This document shows positions 48,041 to 57,332 of a DNA stretch of 64,000 bases, one piece after another. This DNA is from an uncultured Lachnospiraceae bacterium. GTDB taxonomy: Bacteria; Bacillota; Clostridia; Lachnospirales; Lachnospiraceae. Position 1 is the stretch's first letter. The number at the start of each line of letters is the position of its first letter. The DNA lies in the NCBI GenBank assembly GCA_947625205.1, contig CANQNN010000002.1:1-64000 (forward strand). Reading direction: 5' to 3'. The position numbers and the translations under genes were made by a program. The notes below the pieces were generated by a model that saw only the letters and a list, made by a program, of their open reading frames with translations, had not been told where the DNA came from and did not search any database.

Positions 48041-48945
48041 TGGAAAATACCCAGTATAAATCGGGGTTTGTGACGCTGATCGGCAGACCGAACGTAGGCA
48101 AATCTACGCTGATGAATGCACTGATCGGACAGAAGATCGCGATCACATCCAATAAACCCCAGACTACCAGAAACAGGATCCAGACAGTGTACACGTCGGA
48201 TGAAGGGCAGATCGTGTTCCTGGATACGCCCGGCATACATAAGGCCAGAAACAAACTGGGCGATTATATGGTCAACGTGGCACAGCATACGCTGTCCGAG
48301 GTGGATGTGGTGGTCTGGCTTGTGGAGCCTTCGGATTATATCGGGGCAGGAGAGCGGCATATCATCGAACAACTGAAGAAGACGAGTACGCCGGTCATTC
48401 TTGTCATCAATAAAATCGATACTGTGAAAAAGGAAATGCTTCTTACTTATATTGACGTGTACAGGAAACAGTATGATTTTGCGGAGGTCGTTCCCCTGTC
48501 GGCATTAAAAAAAGACGGCCTTGAGGTGCTGATCGAATGTATCATGAAATATCTGCCGTACGGAGAGCCTTTTTACGATGAAGATACAGTGACGGATCAG
48601 CCTGTGCGCCAGATCGTCGCGGAGTTGATTCGGGAGAAAACCTTAAGATGTCTGGAGGAGGAAGTACCGCACGGCATTGCCGTCACCATTGATATGATGC
48701 AGTATAAGAAGAATCTGGTGGATATCCAGGCGACGATTATCTGTGAGCGGGATTCCCACAAGGGCATCATCATCGGCAGGCAGGGCGCGATGCTTAAGAA
48801 GATAGGAACGCTCGCCCGAAAAGACATAGAAGATCTGGTGGAAAGACAGGTCAATCTGAAGCTGTGGGTCAAGGTTAAGAAGGACTGGCGCGACAGCGAT
48901 TATCTTCTGAAAAATTTCGGCTATAATCCGAAAGAAACACAGTAG
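48040..48945 (+). CDS. era: GTPase Era
   Basis: 301 aa ribosome-assembly GTPase acting on the 16S rRNA 3' end. G1 GRPNVGKST (Lys21), G3 DTPGIH, G4 NKID, and a C-terminal KH domain (about 205-290) with IIGRQGAMLKKIGTLARKD. Overlaps the DUF4349 stop by one base. Followed by a tiny conserved gene and recO. Confidence 0.95.
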   Translation: MENTQYKSGFVTLIGRPNVGKSTLMNALIGQKIAITSNKPQTTRNRIQTVYTSDEGQIVFLDTPGIHKARNKLGDYMVNVAQHTLSEVDVVVWLVEPSDYIGAGERHIIEQLKKTSTPVILVINKIDTVKKEMLLTYIDVYRKQYDFAEVVPLSALKKDGLEVLIECIMKYLPYGEPFYDEDTVTDQPVRQIVAELIREKTLRCLEEEVPHGIAVTIDMMQYKKNLVDIQATIICERDSHKGIIIGRQGAMLKKIGTLARKDIEDLVERQVNLKLWVKVKKDWRDSDYLLKNFGYNPKETQ

Positions 48946-49016
48946 AACGGGAATAGAAAAAGCCAAATCTGCGAACCCTAAACATTAGTTGATGAGAGAG
49001 GATTTAGGGGCGTAAG

Positions 49017-49193
49017 ATGAATGCGATAAATTACTGGGAAAAGTTTATGTCTACAGGGAAAATCGATGATTTCCTGGCATATAGAAATGCAGCGGACAAC
49101 GCACAGGCATCTGACTGTGAGAGGAAGGAAGAGTCGGGAGAACATTCTCATGCAGGAGTACACACAGATTACGGGAATGGTTTTAAAGACTGA
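49017..49193 (+). CDS. Small conserved protein between era and recO
   Basis: 58 aa frame, too short for most gene callers. The N-terminus (NYWEKFMSTGKIDDFLAYRN) matches the small proteins commonly encoded before recO in Lachnospiraceae, similar in position to YqzL of Bacillus. TTAGGGG precedes the ATG. Its end overlaps recO by 44 bases in another frame, so translation is probably coupled. Function unknown. Confidence 0.6.
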   Translation: MNAINYWEKFMSTGKIDDFLAYRNAADNAQASDCERKEESGEHSHAGVHTDYGNGFKD

Positions 49194-49797
49194 ACCAATC
49201 GGCGAATACGACAGAAGGATCGTGATACTGACAAGGGAAATGGGAAAAATCTCTGCCTTTGCAAGAGGAGCGCGCAAACAGGGGAGCAGACTGCTCGCTT
49301 CAACAATGCCTTTTTGTTTTGGAGAATTTAAGCTGTATGTTGGCAGAAGCTCTTATAATGTTATGGAGGCTTCCATCAGCAATTATTTTGAGGGGCTTCG
49401 GGAGGATTTCGAGCAGGCCTGTTACGGAATGTATTTTCTTGAACTGATGGATTATTATACGAGAGAGAACAATGACGAGAAGGAAATGCTGAAGCTTCTC
49501 TATCAGTCGCTGCGCGCCCTGATGCATGACGCGTTTCCCAACCGGCTTGTGCGCTGTATATTTGAGATGAAGGCTATGGCGCTGAACGGAGAGTTCCCGG
49601 GAATGCCTAAGGAGGGCGTGTGGGACGAGTCCACCGGCTATGCGGTTTCCTACATAGTAGATTCAGGCGTTGAGAAACTATATACATTTACCGTGAACGA
49701 CAAGGTGCTGGGGGAGCTTATGACGATTGCGGACGATTACCGTCGGCGCTATCTGGACAGAGAGTTTAAAAGTCTTGAAATTGTAGATAATCTTTAA
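49150..49797 (+). CDS. recO: DNA repair protein RecO
   Basis: 215 aa, somewhat short for RecO (usually about 240-250). It has the N-terminal OB fold (TGMVLKTEPIGEYDRRIVIL then GKISAFARGARK) and the helical C-terminal region. The zinc-binding cysteines of many RecO proteins are absent. It loads RecA on SSB-coated DNA with RecR and RecF. Start at 49150, GGGAG 9 bases upstream, overlapping the tiny gene before it. Confidence 0.88.
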   Translation: MQEYTQITGMVLKTEPIGEYDRRIVILTREMGKISAFARGARKQGSRLLASTMPFCFGEFKLYVGRSSYNVMEASISNYFEGLREDFEQACYGMYFLELMDYYTRENNDEKEMLKLLYQSLRALMHDAFPNRLVRCIFEMKAMALNGEFPGMPKEGVWDESTGYAVSYIVDSGVEKLYTFTVNDKVLGELMTIADDYRRRYLDREFKSLEIVDNL

Positions 49798-49850
49798 TAT
49801 AATGTAAGGCAGTATGTTGACGGTCCAGGACAGACCGGAGGGGAAAACGT

Positions 49851-50486
49851 ATGCAAAAAGGAAAAACGCTGCTTGCTGTTATGGCGGTATCATGTGCATT
49901 GATCGGCTGCGGACAGGGCGGCGAATCGGAAATATCTTCTGTCTCCATCAATAAGGATGGAACGATAAGTCACCGGATCGTAGGCGGCTTTGACCAGAAT
50001 TATTACGATATGGACGAACTGAAGTCGATGGCGGCTGACAGGGTGGCCGAGTACTGTGCGGGTCAGGGAGACGGCAGAGTCTCGCTTGCTTCGGTGGAGG
50101 AGAAAGAAGACAAAATCTATATTCAGCTCAACTATGCATCGCAGGAGGATTACAGCGATTTCAATCACAGGGAGATGTTTGTCGGGACGTTGTCGGAGGC
50201 GTTTGACCAGGGCTATCCGCTGGAAGCCGTTCCTTTTGTTTCTGCGGACGGGGAGGCGACGGAGATCGGATTTATGGAAGAACAGGATAAGGCGCAGATC
50301 GTCATTATTGCGATGAAACCGTTGGAGGAGCTTGTGGTGGATACTTACGGGAAGGTGCTCTATATCAATCAGGGCGAGGCGACGGGGCTGGATGTGTCTT
50401 TCTCGGGGAAGAAGGGCGCCCGCATATCGTATCCGGCAGCGGAGAATGCGGACGAGAGCGAGCTTTCCTACATTATATTTGAATAG
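49851..50486 (+). CDS. Lipoprotein of unknown function
   Basis: 211 aa. Signal peptide with lipobox LIGC (Cys near residue 20) followed by Gly/Ser. The mature part is mixed alpha/beta with VSINKDGTISHRIVGGFDQNYYDMDEL early on, a pattern frequent in clostridial exported proteins of unknown role. GAGGGG 7 bases before the ATG. It stands between recO and glyS. Confidence 0.75.
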   Translation: MQKGKTLLAVMAVSCALIGCGQGGESEISSVSINKDGTISHRIVGGFDQNYYDMDELKSMAADRVAEYCAGQGDGRVSLASVEEKEDKIYIQLNYASQEDYSDFNHREMFVGTLSEAFDQGYPLEAVPFVSADGEATEIGFMEEQDKAQIVIIAMKPLEELVVDTYGKVLYINQGEATGLDVSFSGKKGARISYPAAENADESELSYIIFE

Positions 50487-50553
50487 TCAGTACTGAAAAT
50501 ACATGACGAAATATTCCGCTCAGGCGGGAGAGGACAGGGAGGATGATGGTAAA

Positions 50554-51942
50554 TTGGAAAAGACAATGGACAAGATCGTAGCCTTGGCAAAGGCAAGAGG
50601 GTTTGTGTACCCCGGTTCCGAGATATACGGCGGACTGGCAAATACATGGGACTATGGCAATCTTGGGGTTGAACTTAAGAACAATGTTAAAAAGGCATGG
50701 TGGCAGAAGTTCATCATGGAGAACCCATACAATGTGGGCGTGGATTGCGCCATTCTCATGAATCCGCAGACATGGGTGGCGTCGGGGCATCTGGGCGGTT
50801 TCTCCGATCCGCTGATGGACTGTAAAGAATGCCACGAGAGATTCCGCGCCGATAAACTGATCGAGGACTACGCCGCAGAGAACGGCATTACCTTCGAGGA
50901 GTCCGTTGACGGATGGAGCCAGCAGCAGATGAAGGATTTCGTGGAGGAGAAGAATATTCCCTGTCCCAGCTGCGGAAAACATAATTTTACGGACATCCGA
51001 CAGTTTAACCTGATGTTTAAAACGTTCCAGGGCGTCACGGAGGACGCCAAGAATACCGTATATCTGCGTCCGGAGACGGCACAGGGTATCTTTGTTAATT
51101 TTAAGAACGTTCAGAGAACTTCCCGCAAGAAGATCCCGTTCGGTATCGGACAGATCGGTAAATCCTTCCGCAATGAGATCACACCGGGCAACTTCACGTT
51201 CCGTACAAGAGAGTTTGAGCAGATGGAGCTTGAGTTTTTCTGTGAACCCGGCACGGATCTTGAGTGGTTTCAGTATTGGAGAGGGTTCTGCCGCGACTGG
51301 CTTATCTCTCTCGGCATCAAGGAAGAAGAGATGCGTCTGCGCGATCATGATCCGGCAGAGCTGGCGTTTTATTCCAAGGGAACTACCGATATCGAGTTCC
51401 TGTTCCCCTTCGGCTGGGGCGAGCTGTGGGGTATCGCGGACAGAACAGACTATGATCTTACACAGCATCAGAATACGTCCGGCGAGGACATGTCTTATTT
51501 TGACGATGTAAAGAACGAAAAATATGTGCCTTACGTTATCGAACCGTCGCTGGGCGCGGACCGTGTGGTACTGGCGTTCCTCTGTGCCGCTTACGACGAG
51601 GAGGAGATCGGAGAGGGGGATGTGCGCACCGTGCTGCATTTCCATCCTGCGCTTGCGCCTGTCAAGATCGGTGTGCTTCCGCTTTCCAAGAAGCTGAATG
51701 AGGGCGCGGAGAAGATCTATACGCAGCTGTCTAAGAAGTATAACTGTGAATTTGACGACCGCGGCAACATCGGTAAGCGTTACCGCAGACAGGACGAGAT
51801 CGGCACGCCGTTCTGTGTTACATATGATTTTGATTCCGAGACGGATCAGTGCGTGACGGTTCGGTTCCGTGATTCTATGGAGCAGGAGCGGATCGCGATC
51901 GACGGACTTGACGCATACTTTGCGGATAAATTTGATTTTTAA
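50554..51942 (+). CDS. glyS: Glycyl-tRNA synthetase, homodimeric class II type
   Basis: About 462 aa. Motif 1 region with [14 protein letters not shown], zinc-binding cysteines (CKECH ... CPSCG), motif 2 [19 protein letters not shown] and motif 3 near [15 protein letters not shown], plus the C-terminal anticodon-binding domain. This is the single-chain type. The start is probably TTG at 50554 ([17 protein letters not shown]), with GGGAGG 11 bases upstream; ATG at 50503 or 50566 are alternatives. Confidence 0.95.
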   Translation: MEKTMDKIVALAKARGFVYPGSEIYGGLANTWDYGNLGVELKNNVKKAWWQKFIMENPYNVGVDCAILMNPQTWVASGHLGGFSDPLMDCKECHERFRADKLIEDYAAENGITFEESVDGWSQQQMKDFVEEKNIPCPSCGKHNFTDIRQFNLMFKTFQGVTEDAKNTVYLRPETAQGIFVNFKNVQRTSRKKIPFGIGQIGKSFRNEITPGNFTFRTREFEQMELEFFCEPGTDLEWFQYWRGFCRDWLISLGIKEEEMRLRDHDPAELAFYSKGTTDIEFLFPFGWGELWGIADRTDYDLTQHQNTSGEDMSYFDDVKNEKYVPYVIEPSLGADRVVLAFLCAAYDEEEIGEGDVRTVLHFHPALAPVKIGVLPLSKKLNEGAEKIYTQLSKKYNCEFDDRGNIGKRYRRQDEIGTPFCVTYDFDSETDQCVTVRFRDSMEQERIAIDGLDAYFADKFDF

Positions 51943-51959
51943 CATGGATTCAGGGATAG

Positions 51960-51965
51960 TATAAT
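51960..51965 (+). promoter_or_regulatory. Candidate -10 (TATAAT) before the alaS leader
   Basis: Perfect TATAAT with a weak -35. It would place the transcript start near 51972, at the first base pairs of the leader hairpin. Confidence 0.45.
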
Positions 51966-51972
51966 GAACTCT

Positions 51973-52063
51973 GAGCGTTCGGGGGATTTGTGAGGGAGCG
52001 TCGCAAATGCCCCTGATGGCGGCTGCGGATCGGATTCCACGCCGCCCTGCTGTGTGAACGCTC
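51973..52063 (+). promoter_or_regulatory. Structured RNA leader of alaS, class unknown
   Basis: GAGCGTTC (51973-51980) pairs with GAACGCTC (52056-52063), enclosing a second helix GGCGGC/GCCGCC (52018-52023 with 52041-52046). The closing helix ends about 8 bases before the alaS ribosome site. It lacks the conserved T-box antiterminator sequence and is too short for one. Confidence 0.5.
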
Positions 52064-52079
52064 CGGAATGGAGATTAAA

Positions 52080-54716
52080 ATGAAACCGTATGGTGTAAAT
52101 GAATTACGAAAAATGTTTCTTGAATTTTTCGAGAGCAAGGGACATTTAAAGATGAAAAGTTTTTCGCTGGTGCCGCATAACGACAACAGCTTGCTTCTGA
52201 TCAATTCCGGTATGGCACCGCTTAAACCGTATTTCACGGGACAGGAGATCCCGCCCCGAAGGCGTGTCACCACATGCCAGAAATGTATTCGCACGGGCGA
52301 TCTGGAGAATGTCGGCAAGACGGCAAGACACGGCACGTTCTTTGAGATGCTCGGCAACTTTTCTTTCGGCGATTATTTCAAGAAAGAGGCGATCACATGG
52401 TGCTGGGAATTTCTGACGCAGGTGGTGGGGCTCGATCCGGACAGGCTCTATCCGTCTGTCTATGAGGAAGACGATGAGGCGTTTGAGATCTGGAATAAAG
52501 AGATCGGCATTGCGCCGGAGAGGATATACCGCTTCGGCAAGGAGGACAACTTCTGGGAGCACGGTTCGGGACCCTGCGGCCCCTGCTCGGAGGTATATTA
52601 TGACCGCGGGGAGAAGTACGGGTGCGGCAAACCCGGCTGTACCGTGGGATGCGACTGCGACCGGTATATGGAGATCTGGAACAATGTCTTTACGCAGTTT
52701 GACAATGACGGTAAAGGCAACTACACAGAGCTGATCCAGAAAAATATCGATACCGGTATGGGACTGGAGAGATTGGCGTCCGTTGTGCAGGACGTGGATT
52801 CTATCTTTGATGTGGATACGATTCTGGCACTGCGCACGAAGGTGTGCGGGATCGCGGGTGTAGAGTACAGGAAGGATTACGACACGGATGTTTCCATACG
52901 TATCATCACCGATCATATCCGCTCCGCGACCTTTATGATCTCGGACGGCATCATGCCCTCCAACGAGGGCAGAGGATATGTGCTTAGGCGCATTATAAGG
53001 CGTGCGGCGCGTCAGGGTCGGAAGCTCGGTATTCAGGGTACATTCCTGTCCGAACTGGCGGGCACCGTGATCGAGGGGTCCAGAGACGGTTATCCGGAGC
53101 TGGAGGAGAAGAAAGCGTTTATCTTTACGGTGTTGACACAGGAAGAAAATAAATTTAACAGGACCATCGATCAGGGCTTAAGCATCTTAAACGAGATGGA
53201 GGAGGCGCTTACAAACAAAGGCGGCAAACAGCTTGACGGCGCAGAGGCGTTCCGGCTGTATGACACGTACGGATTCCCGCTGGATCTCACCAGGGAGATA
53301 TTGGAAGAAAAAGGATTTACCGTGGATGAAGACGGCTTCCAGGCGTGTATGCAGGAGCAGAAGGACAAGGCGCGTAAAGCCAGAAAAGTGACCAACTATA
53401 TGGGTGCCGATGTGACGGTATATGAGTCCATTGATCCCGCAGTCACGACAGAGTTTGTGGGTTATGACAATCTGACATATGATTCCAGAGTGACGGTGCT
53501 TACGACGGAGACGGAGCTGGTGGAGGCTTTGACGGACGGCGAAGTGGGAACTGTGATCGTTGCGCAGACGCCTTTCTATGCAACAATGGGCGGACAGGAA
53601 GGCGATACCGGCGTGATCACCACGGCGGAAGGAGAGTTTAAGGTCGAAAATACCATTAAGCTCCTGGGCGGCAAGGTAGGACATGTGGGTAAGGTGACAA
53701 AAGGAATGATCAAATCGGGGGATACCGTGACATTGTCCGTGGATAAAGACAGAAGAAGCAGTACCTGTAAGAACCACAGCGCCACCCATTTACTGCAGAA
53801 GGCGCTGCGGGAGGTGCTGGGGAATCATGTGGAACAGGCGGGGTCCTATCAGGACGGCGAGAGAACCCGTTTTGATTTCTCCCATTCTGCGGCGATGACG
53901 CCGGAGGAACTGGCGCGGGTGGAGCGGCTCGTCAATGAAAAGATCGCGGAGAATCTTCCCGTTCAGACCCAGATCATGACGATAGAGGATGCAAAGAAAT
54001 CGGGCGCGATGGCGCTGTTCGGCGAGAAATACGGTGAGACGGTGCGCGTGGTGGAGATGGGAGATTTCTCCAAAGAGTTATGCGGCGGTACGCATGTCAG
54101 ATCGACCGGAATGATCGGTTCCTTCAAGATACTGTCCGAGTCGGGCGTCGCGGCGGGCGTGCGCCGTATCGAGGCGGTGACCGGCAGCAATGTGACCGCT
54201 TACTATCAGAAGCTGGAAGAACAGCTGAATATGGCGGCTGCAACGCTTAAGACTTCCCCGGCTGACCTGGTGGAGCGCTGCAGACATTTGCTGTCTGAAA
54301 TGAAAGCGCTGCAGAGCGAGAATGAGTCACTGAAAAGTAAGCTGGCCAAGGACGCTCTCGGCGATGTCATGGACCAGGTTCAGGAGGTCGGCGGCGTGAA
54401 GCTGCTGGCATCCAGAGTCGCCGGTGTGGATATGAACGGTCTGCGTGAACTGGGCGACCAGTTGAAGGAAAAGCTCGGCGAGGGTGTGGTTGTCCTGATC
54501 TCCGAGATCGATGGAAAAGTAAATATGATCGCTATGGCGACCGATGGCGCGATGGCAAAGGGCGCCCACGCAGGCAATCTGATCAAAGGCATTGCGTCTT
54601 TCGTGGGCGGCGGCGGCGGCGGACGCCCGAACATGGCGCAGGCCGGCGGTAAGGATCCGGCGGGGATCGACGCAGCGCTCACAGAGGCGGCGAAAGTGCT
54701 GGAAGGGCAGTTATAG
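52080..54716 (+). CDS. alaS: Alanyl-tRNA synthetase
   Basis: 878 aa, normal length. Catalytic domain with FFESKGHLKMKSFSLVP and the RTGDLENVGKT region, tRNA-recognition helices, the editing domain with the zinc pattern H-x3-H (HSATHLLQKAL) and C-x3-H (CGGTHVRSTG), and the C-terminal domain with a Gly-rich VGGGGGGRPNMAQAGG. The ATG at 52080 has GGAG 6 bases upstream; an ATG four codons earlier is possible. It is preceded by a folded leader that may control it. Confidence 0.97.
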   Translation: MKPYGVNELRKMFLEFFESKGHLKMKSFSLVPHNDNSLLLINSGMAPLKPYFTGQEIPPRRRVTTCQKCIRTGDLENVGKTARHGTFFEMLGNFSFGDYFKKEAITWCWEFLTQVVGLDPDRLYPSVYEEDDEAFEIWNKEIGIAPERIYRFGKEDNFWEHGSGPCGPCSEVYYDRGEKYGCGKPGCTVGCDCDRYMEIWNNVFTQFDNDGKGNYTELIQKNIDTGMGLERLASVVQDVDSIFDVDTILALRTKVCGIAGVEYRKDYDTDVSIRIITDHIRSATFMISDGIMPSNEGRGYVLRRIIRRAARQGRKLGIQGTFLSELAGTVIEGSRDGYPELEEKKAFIFTVLTQEENKFNRTIDQGLSILNEMEEALTNKGGKQLDGAEAFRLYDTYGFPLDLTREILEEKGFTVDEDGFQACMQEQKDKARKARKVTNYMGADVTVYESIDPAVTTEFVGYDNLTYDSRVTVLTTETELVEALTDGEVGTVIVAQTPFYATMGGQEGDTGVITTAEGEFKVENTIKLLGGKVGHVGKVTKGMIKSGDTVTLSVDKDRRSSTCKNHSATHLLQKALREVLGNHVEQAGSYQDGERTRFDFSHSAAMTPEELARVERLVNEKIAENLPVQTQIMTIEDAKKSGAMALFGEKYGETVRVVEMGDFSKELCGGTHVRSTGMIGSFKILSESGVAAGVRRIEAVTGSNVTAYYQKLEEQLNMAAATLKTSPADLVERCRHLLSEMKALQSENESLKSKLAKDALGDVMDQVQEVGGVKLLASRVAGVDMNGLRELGDQLKEKLGEGVVVLISEIDGKVNMIAMATDGAMAKGAHAGNLIKGIASFVGGGGGGRPNMAQAGGKDPAGIDAALTEAAKVLEGQL

Positions 54717-54734
54717 GCACATGAAATTTAGTGG

Positions 54735-54762
54735 TTGACTCATAACCAAATTGTGGTATAAT
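54735..54762 (+). promoter_or_regulatory. Sigma-A promoter of rpsU
   Basis: TTGACT (54735-54740), 16 bp spacer, TATAAT (54757-54762). Confidence 0.72.
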
Positions 54763-54857
54763 TTGTATTGTGTTTGAATGCATAGTGTGCGTCGATTCAC
54801 AAATAACCCGATCAGTCAAGATGCTTGTTAGGGACTGAAGGGAGGTCAGGAAAGAGA

Positions 54858-55034
54858 ATGTCAAACGTAATTGTTAAAGAGAATGAGACTTTGGATAGTG
54901 CGCTGCGCCGTTTCAAGAGAAGCTGTGCGAAAGCGGGCATCCAGCAGGAGATTCGTAAGAGAGAACATTACGAGAAGCCCAGCGTAAGACGTAAGAAAAA
55001 GTCTGAAGCTGCCAGAAAGCGTAAATACAATTAA
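54858..55034 (+). CDS. rpsU: 30S ribosomal protein S21
   Basis: 58 aa basic protein. [20 protein letters not shown] and the Lys/Arg-rich end [16 protein letters not shown] are characteristic of S21. It has its own promoter and terminator. The leader of about 90 bases before the ATG holds no feature I can name. Confidence 0.96.
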   Translation: MSNVIVKENETLDSALRRFKRSCAKAGIQQEIRKREHYEKPSVRRKKKSEAARKRKYN

Positions 55035-55047
55035 GCTAAATACCAAG

Positions 55048-55077
55048 CAGGCTCATAAGATTATGGGCCTGTTTTTT
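55048..55077 (+). terminator. Intrinsic terminator after rpsU
   Basis: CAGGCTCATAA (55048-55058), loop GA, TTATGGGCCTG (55061-55071) with one T-G pair, then TTTTTT. Confidence 0.88.
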
Positions 55078-55168
55078 CTTTGTACCGCAATTCTTCGCAT
55101 ATCCGTTGTCCCAGAACAATATGTATAGTAAATAAGAAATATCCGTAAGCGGGTATACAGGAGTGGGA

Positions 55169-56362
55169 GTGAAAGTGTTGCGAAGAATAAGAAGACGCAT
55201 GGCGGCGTGGCTGATACTGGGATGTCTCGTATTTTACAGCGGATTTGCGGGCATGCCGATACAGGCATGGGCGGCGCCGGACGTTGCTACGCCGTCATAT
55301 ATTGTGATGGAGGCATCTACGGGCCAGGTGATATGTGAACAGGATGCGGATACGAGGAGAAGCCCAGCCAGCATAACGAAGATTATGACATTGCTGATCG
55401 TCTTTGACCATTTAGGGAGCGGCAGGATCCATCTGGACGATCTGGTCACTACGAGCGCTCATGCTAAATCTATGGGAGGTTCCCAGGTGTATCTGGAGGA
55501 GGGTGAGACCCAGACGTTAGAGACGATGATCAAATGCATTGCGGTCGCATCGGGTAATGACGCCAGCACGGCAGTGGCGGAGTACATAGCGGGAAGCGAG
55601 AGCGAATTTGTCAGGCTGATGAACGAGAAGGCGGATGAACTCGGACTGCAGAATACGCATTTTGAGGACTGCTGCGGCCTGACGGATTCCGAAGGGCACT
55701 ATTCATCGGCCAAAGACGTGGCGGTCATATCGAGGGAGCTGATCACAAAGCATCCGGAGATATTTGACTATACGCAGATATGGATGGAAGACATTGAGCA
55801 TAAGACAAACAATGGAACAACGGTTTTTACCCTGTCCAGCACCAATAAGCTGTTAAAGCAGTATGAGTGGGCGACCGGGCTTAAGACCGGATTTACCTCC
55901 AAGGCGATGTACTGTCTGTCGGCTACGGCGGAGCGTGACGGAATGGAACTGATCGCCGTGCTGATGGGGGCGCCCGACAGCAAGACCCGTTTCCAGGACG
56001 CCATATCGCTCTTGAATTATGGCTACAGTGTGAGCCAGATGTATAGGGATGAAAATAAAGACGCCCTGCCGATGCAGAAAGTTGAAGGCGGCATCGAGGA
56101 TACCCTGCGCCTGACGTATGAAGGCCCCTTTGAATATTTGGATACCAAGGGCAGCAATTTGAGCCAGATCCAGAAAGAGATCAGCCTGCCGGACAGTGTG
56201 ACGGCGCCGGTGGCCGAGGGGGATGCGATCGGTGAGGCCGTATACAGGATAGACGGTACGCGGATAGGAAGTGTGTCCATTCTGGCGGCGCAGAGCGTGG
56301 ATAAGGCGGACTATATAGATTACTGTAAGAAAGTGTGGATCATGTACCTGATGAACAGATAA
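55169..56362 (+). CDS. D-alanyl-D-alanine carboxypeptidase (DacF/PBP5-like), copy 1
   Basis: About 397 aa, exported; the signal peptide ends near QAWAA. Active-site motifs S-x-x-K at 68-71 (SITK), S-G-N at 128-130 and K-T-G in LKTGFTS, then a C-terminal beta domain. It trims the terminal D-Ala of peptidoglycan stem peptides. The start is a GTG; 55163, 55169 and 55175 are all possible because two overlapping purine sites occur. A second copy lies at 58779. Confidence 0.9.
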   Translation: MKVLRRIRRRMAAWLILGCLVFYSGFAGMPIQAWAAPDVATPSYIVMEASTGQVICEQDADTRRSPASITKIMTLLIVFDHLGSGRIHLDDLVTTSAHAKSMGGSQVYLEEGETQTLETMIKCIAVASGNDASTAVAEYIAGSESEFVRLMNEKADELGLQNTHFEDCCGLTDSEGHYSSAKDVAVISRELITKHPEIFDYTQIWMEDIEHKTNNGTTVFTLSSTNKLLKQYEWATGLKTGFTSKAMYCLSATAERDGMELIAVLMGAPDSKTRFQDAISLLNYGYSVSQMYRDENKDALPMQKVEGGIEDTLRLTYEGPFEYLDTKGSNLSQIQKEISLPDSVTAPVAEGDAIGEAVYRIDGTRIGSVSILAAQSVDKADYIDYCKKVWIMYLMNR

Positions 56363-56388
56363 GAACCGGACGAACAGAAGTTCGGCGA

Positions 56389-56418
56389 TTGCGGCAGACA
56401 GTCATTGTATGTTATACT
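56389..56418 (+). promoter_or_regulatory. Candidate promoter of the phosphoesterase gene
   Basis: TTGCGG (56389-56394), 18 bp, TATACT (56413-56418). It lies downstream of a possible ATG at 56409, supporting the start at 56460. Confidence 0.45.
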
Positions 56419-56459
56419 TTATAAGTTGTCTGGGTATGACGGCACATGGAGAAGTATAT

Positions 56460-57332
56460 ATGTTGGAGATTGTTTTGGCATGCATCGGCGCAGGCATAGC
56501 ACTGTGCCTGCTCATATCAGTATGGGACTGCAACAGATTCGTTACGGTACAATACGAGATCGTGTCGGACAAAGTGATAAAACCATGCAGATTTGTTCTG
56601 CTGTCTGACCTCCACAATAAAACGTACGGCAAGGACCATGCCAGACTGATCGATGCGATAGACAGCGTATCTCCCGATGCCATTCTTGTGGCGGGAGATA
56701 TGCTGACTGCTGCGGCGGGGCATTCCTGTGAACCGGCGCTGTCGCTGATGAAACAGCTGGCGTCCCGTTATAAGGTCTATTACGGTATGGGGAATCACGA
56801 ATACCGGTTGAAGCTGTATCCGGAGCAGTACGGAGATGTTTATGAAGAGTTTGTTTCCGGACTGCTCAGACTGGGGATCAGACCGCTTATCAATGAGAAC
56901 ACATATCTGCCGGAATATAATGTGGCGGTCTGCGGAGCAGAGATAGAAAGGCGCTACTACGGAAGATTTCGCAAGGCTTCGATGGACGGGAAGTATCTTC
57001 CGAAGATATTAGGAGAACCCAGAGCGGACGCCTGCCAGATACTGATCGCTCATTCGCCGCAGTATTTTGAGGAGTATGCCGCATGGGGAGCCGATGTGGT
57101 CGTGTCGGGACATGTTCACGGCGGTATTGTCAGGCTGCCCTGGCTGGGCGGGGTGCTGTCGCCGAATATGACGCTTTTCCCCAAATATGACGGGGGAAGA
57201 TTCACGCTGGGAAAGACGACTATGATACTAAGCCGCGGACTCGGGACACATACGATTCCTGTCAGGGTTTTTAATCCGGGAGAATTGGTGGTCATCACGC
57301 TGACGCCGGGCACGCAGAAAGGACAGGCTTAA
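56460..57332 (+). CDS. Calcineurin-like metallophosphoesterase with membrane anchor
   Basis: About 290 aa. One N-terminal membrane helix (about 3-22), then the phosphoesterase fold: LLSDLHNKTYG (D-x-H), AGDML (G-D), GNHEY (G-N-H-E), LIAHSP and SGHVHGG (G-H-x-H). Metal ligands look complete. It resembles YaeI/YkuE-type enzymes; the substrate is unknown. GGAG lies 8 bases before the ATG. It ends one codon before scpA, so the genes form an operon. Confidence 0.86.
   Translation: MLEIVLACIGAGIALCLLISVWDCNRFVTVQYEIVSDKVIKPCRFVLLSDLHNKTYGKDHARLIDAIDSVSPDAILVAGDMLTAAAGHSCEPALSLMKQLASRYKVYYGMGNHEYRLKLYPEQYGDVYEEFVSGLLRLGIRPLINENTYLPEYNVAVCGAEIERRYYGRFRKASMDGKYLPKILGEPRADACQILIAHSPQYFEEYAAWGADVVVSGHVHGGIVRLPWLGGVLSPNMTLFPKYDGGRFTLGKTTMILSRGLGTHTIPVRVFNPGELVVITLTPGTQKGQA

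Noticed and set aside
50473..51945. Long open frame antisense to glyS
   Set aside because: It mirrors a strongly conserved synthetase gene, has no ribosome site and no family-like sequence.
51943..52079. T-box riboswitch for alaS
   Set aside because: Only about 130 bases, no conserved antiterminator motif and no terminator.
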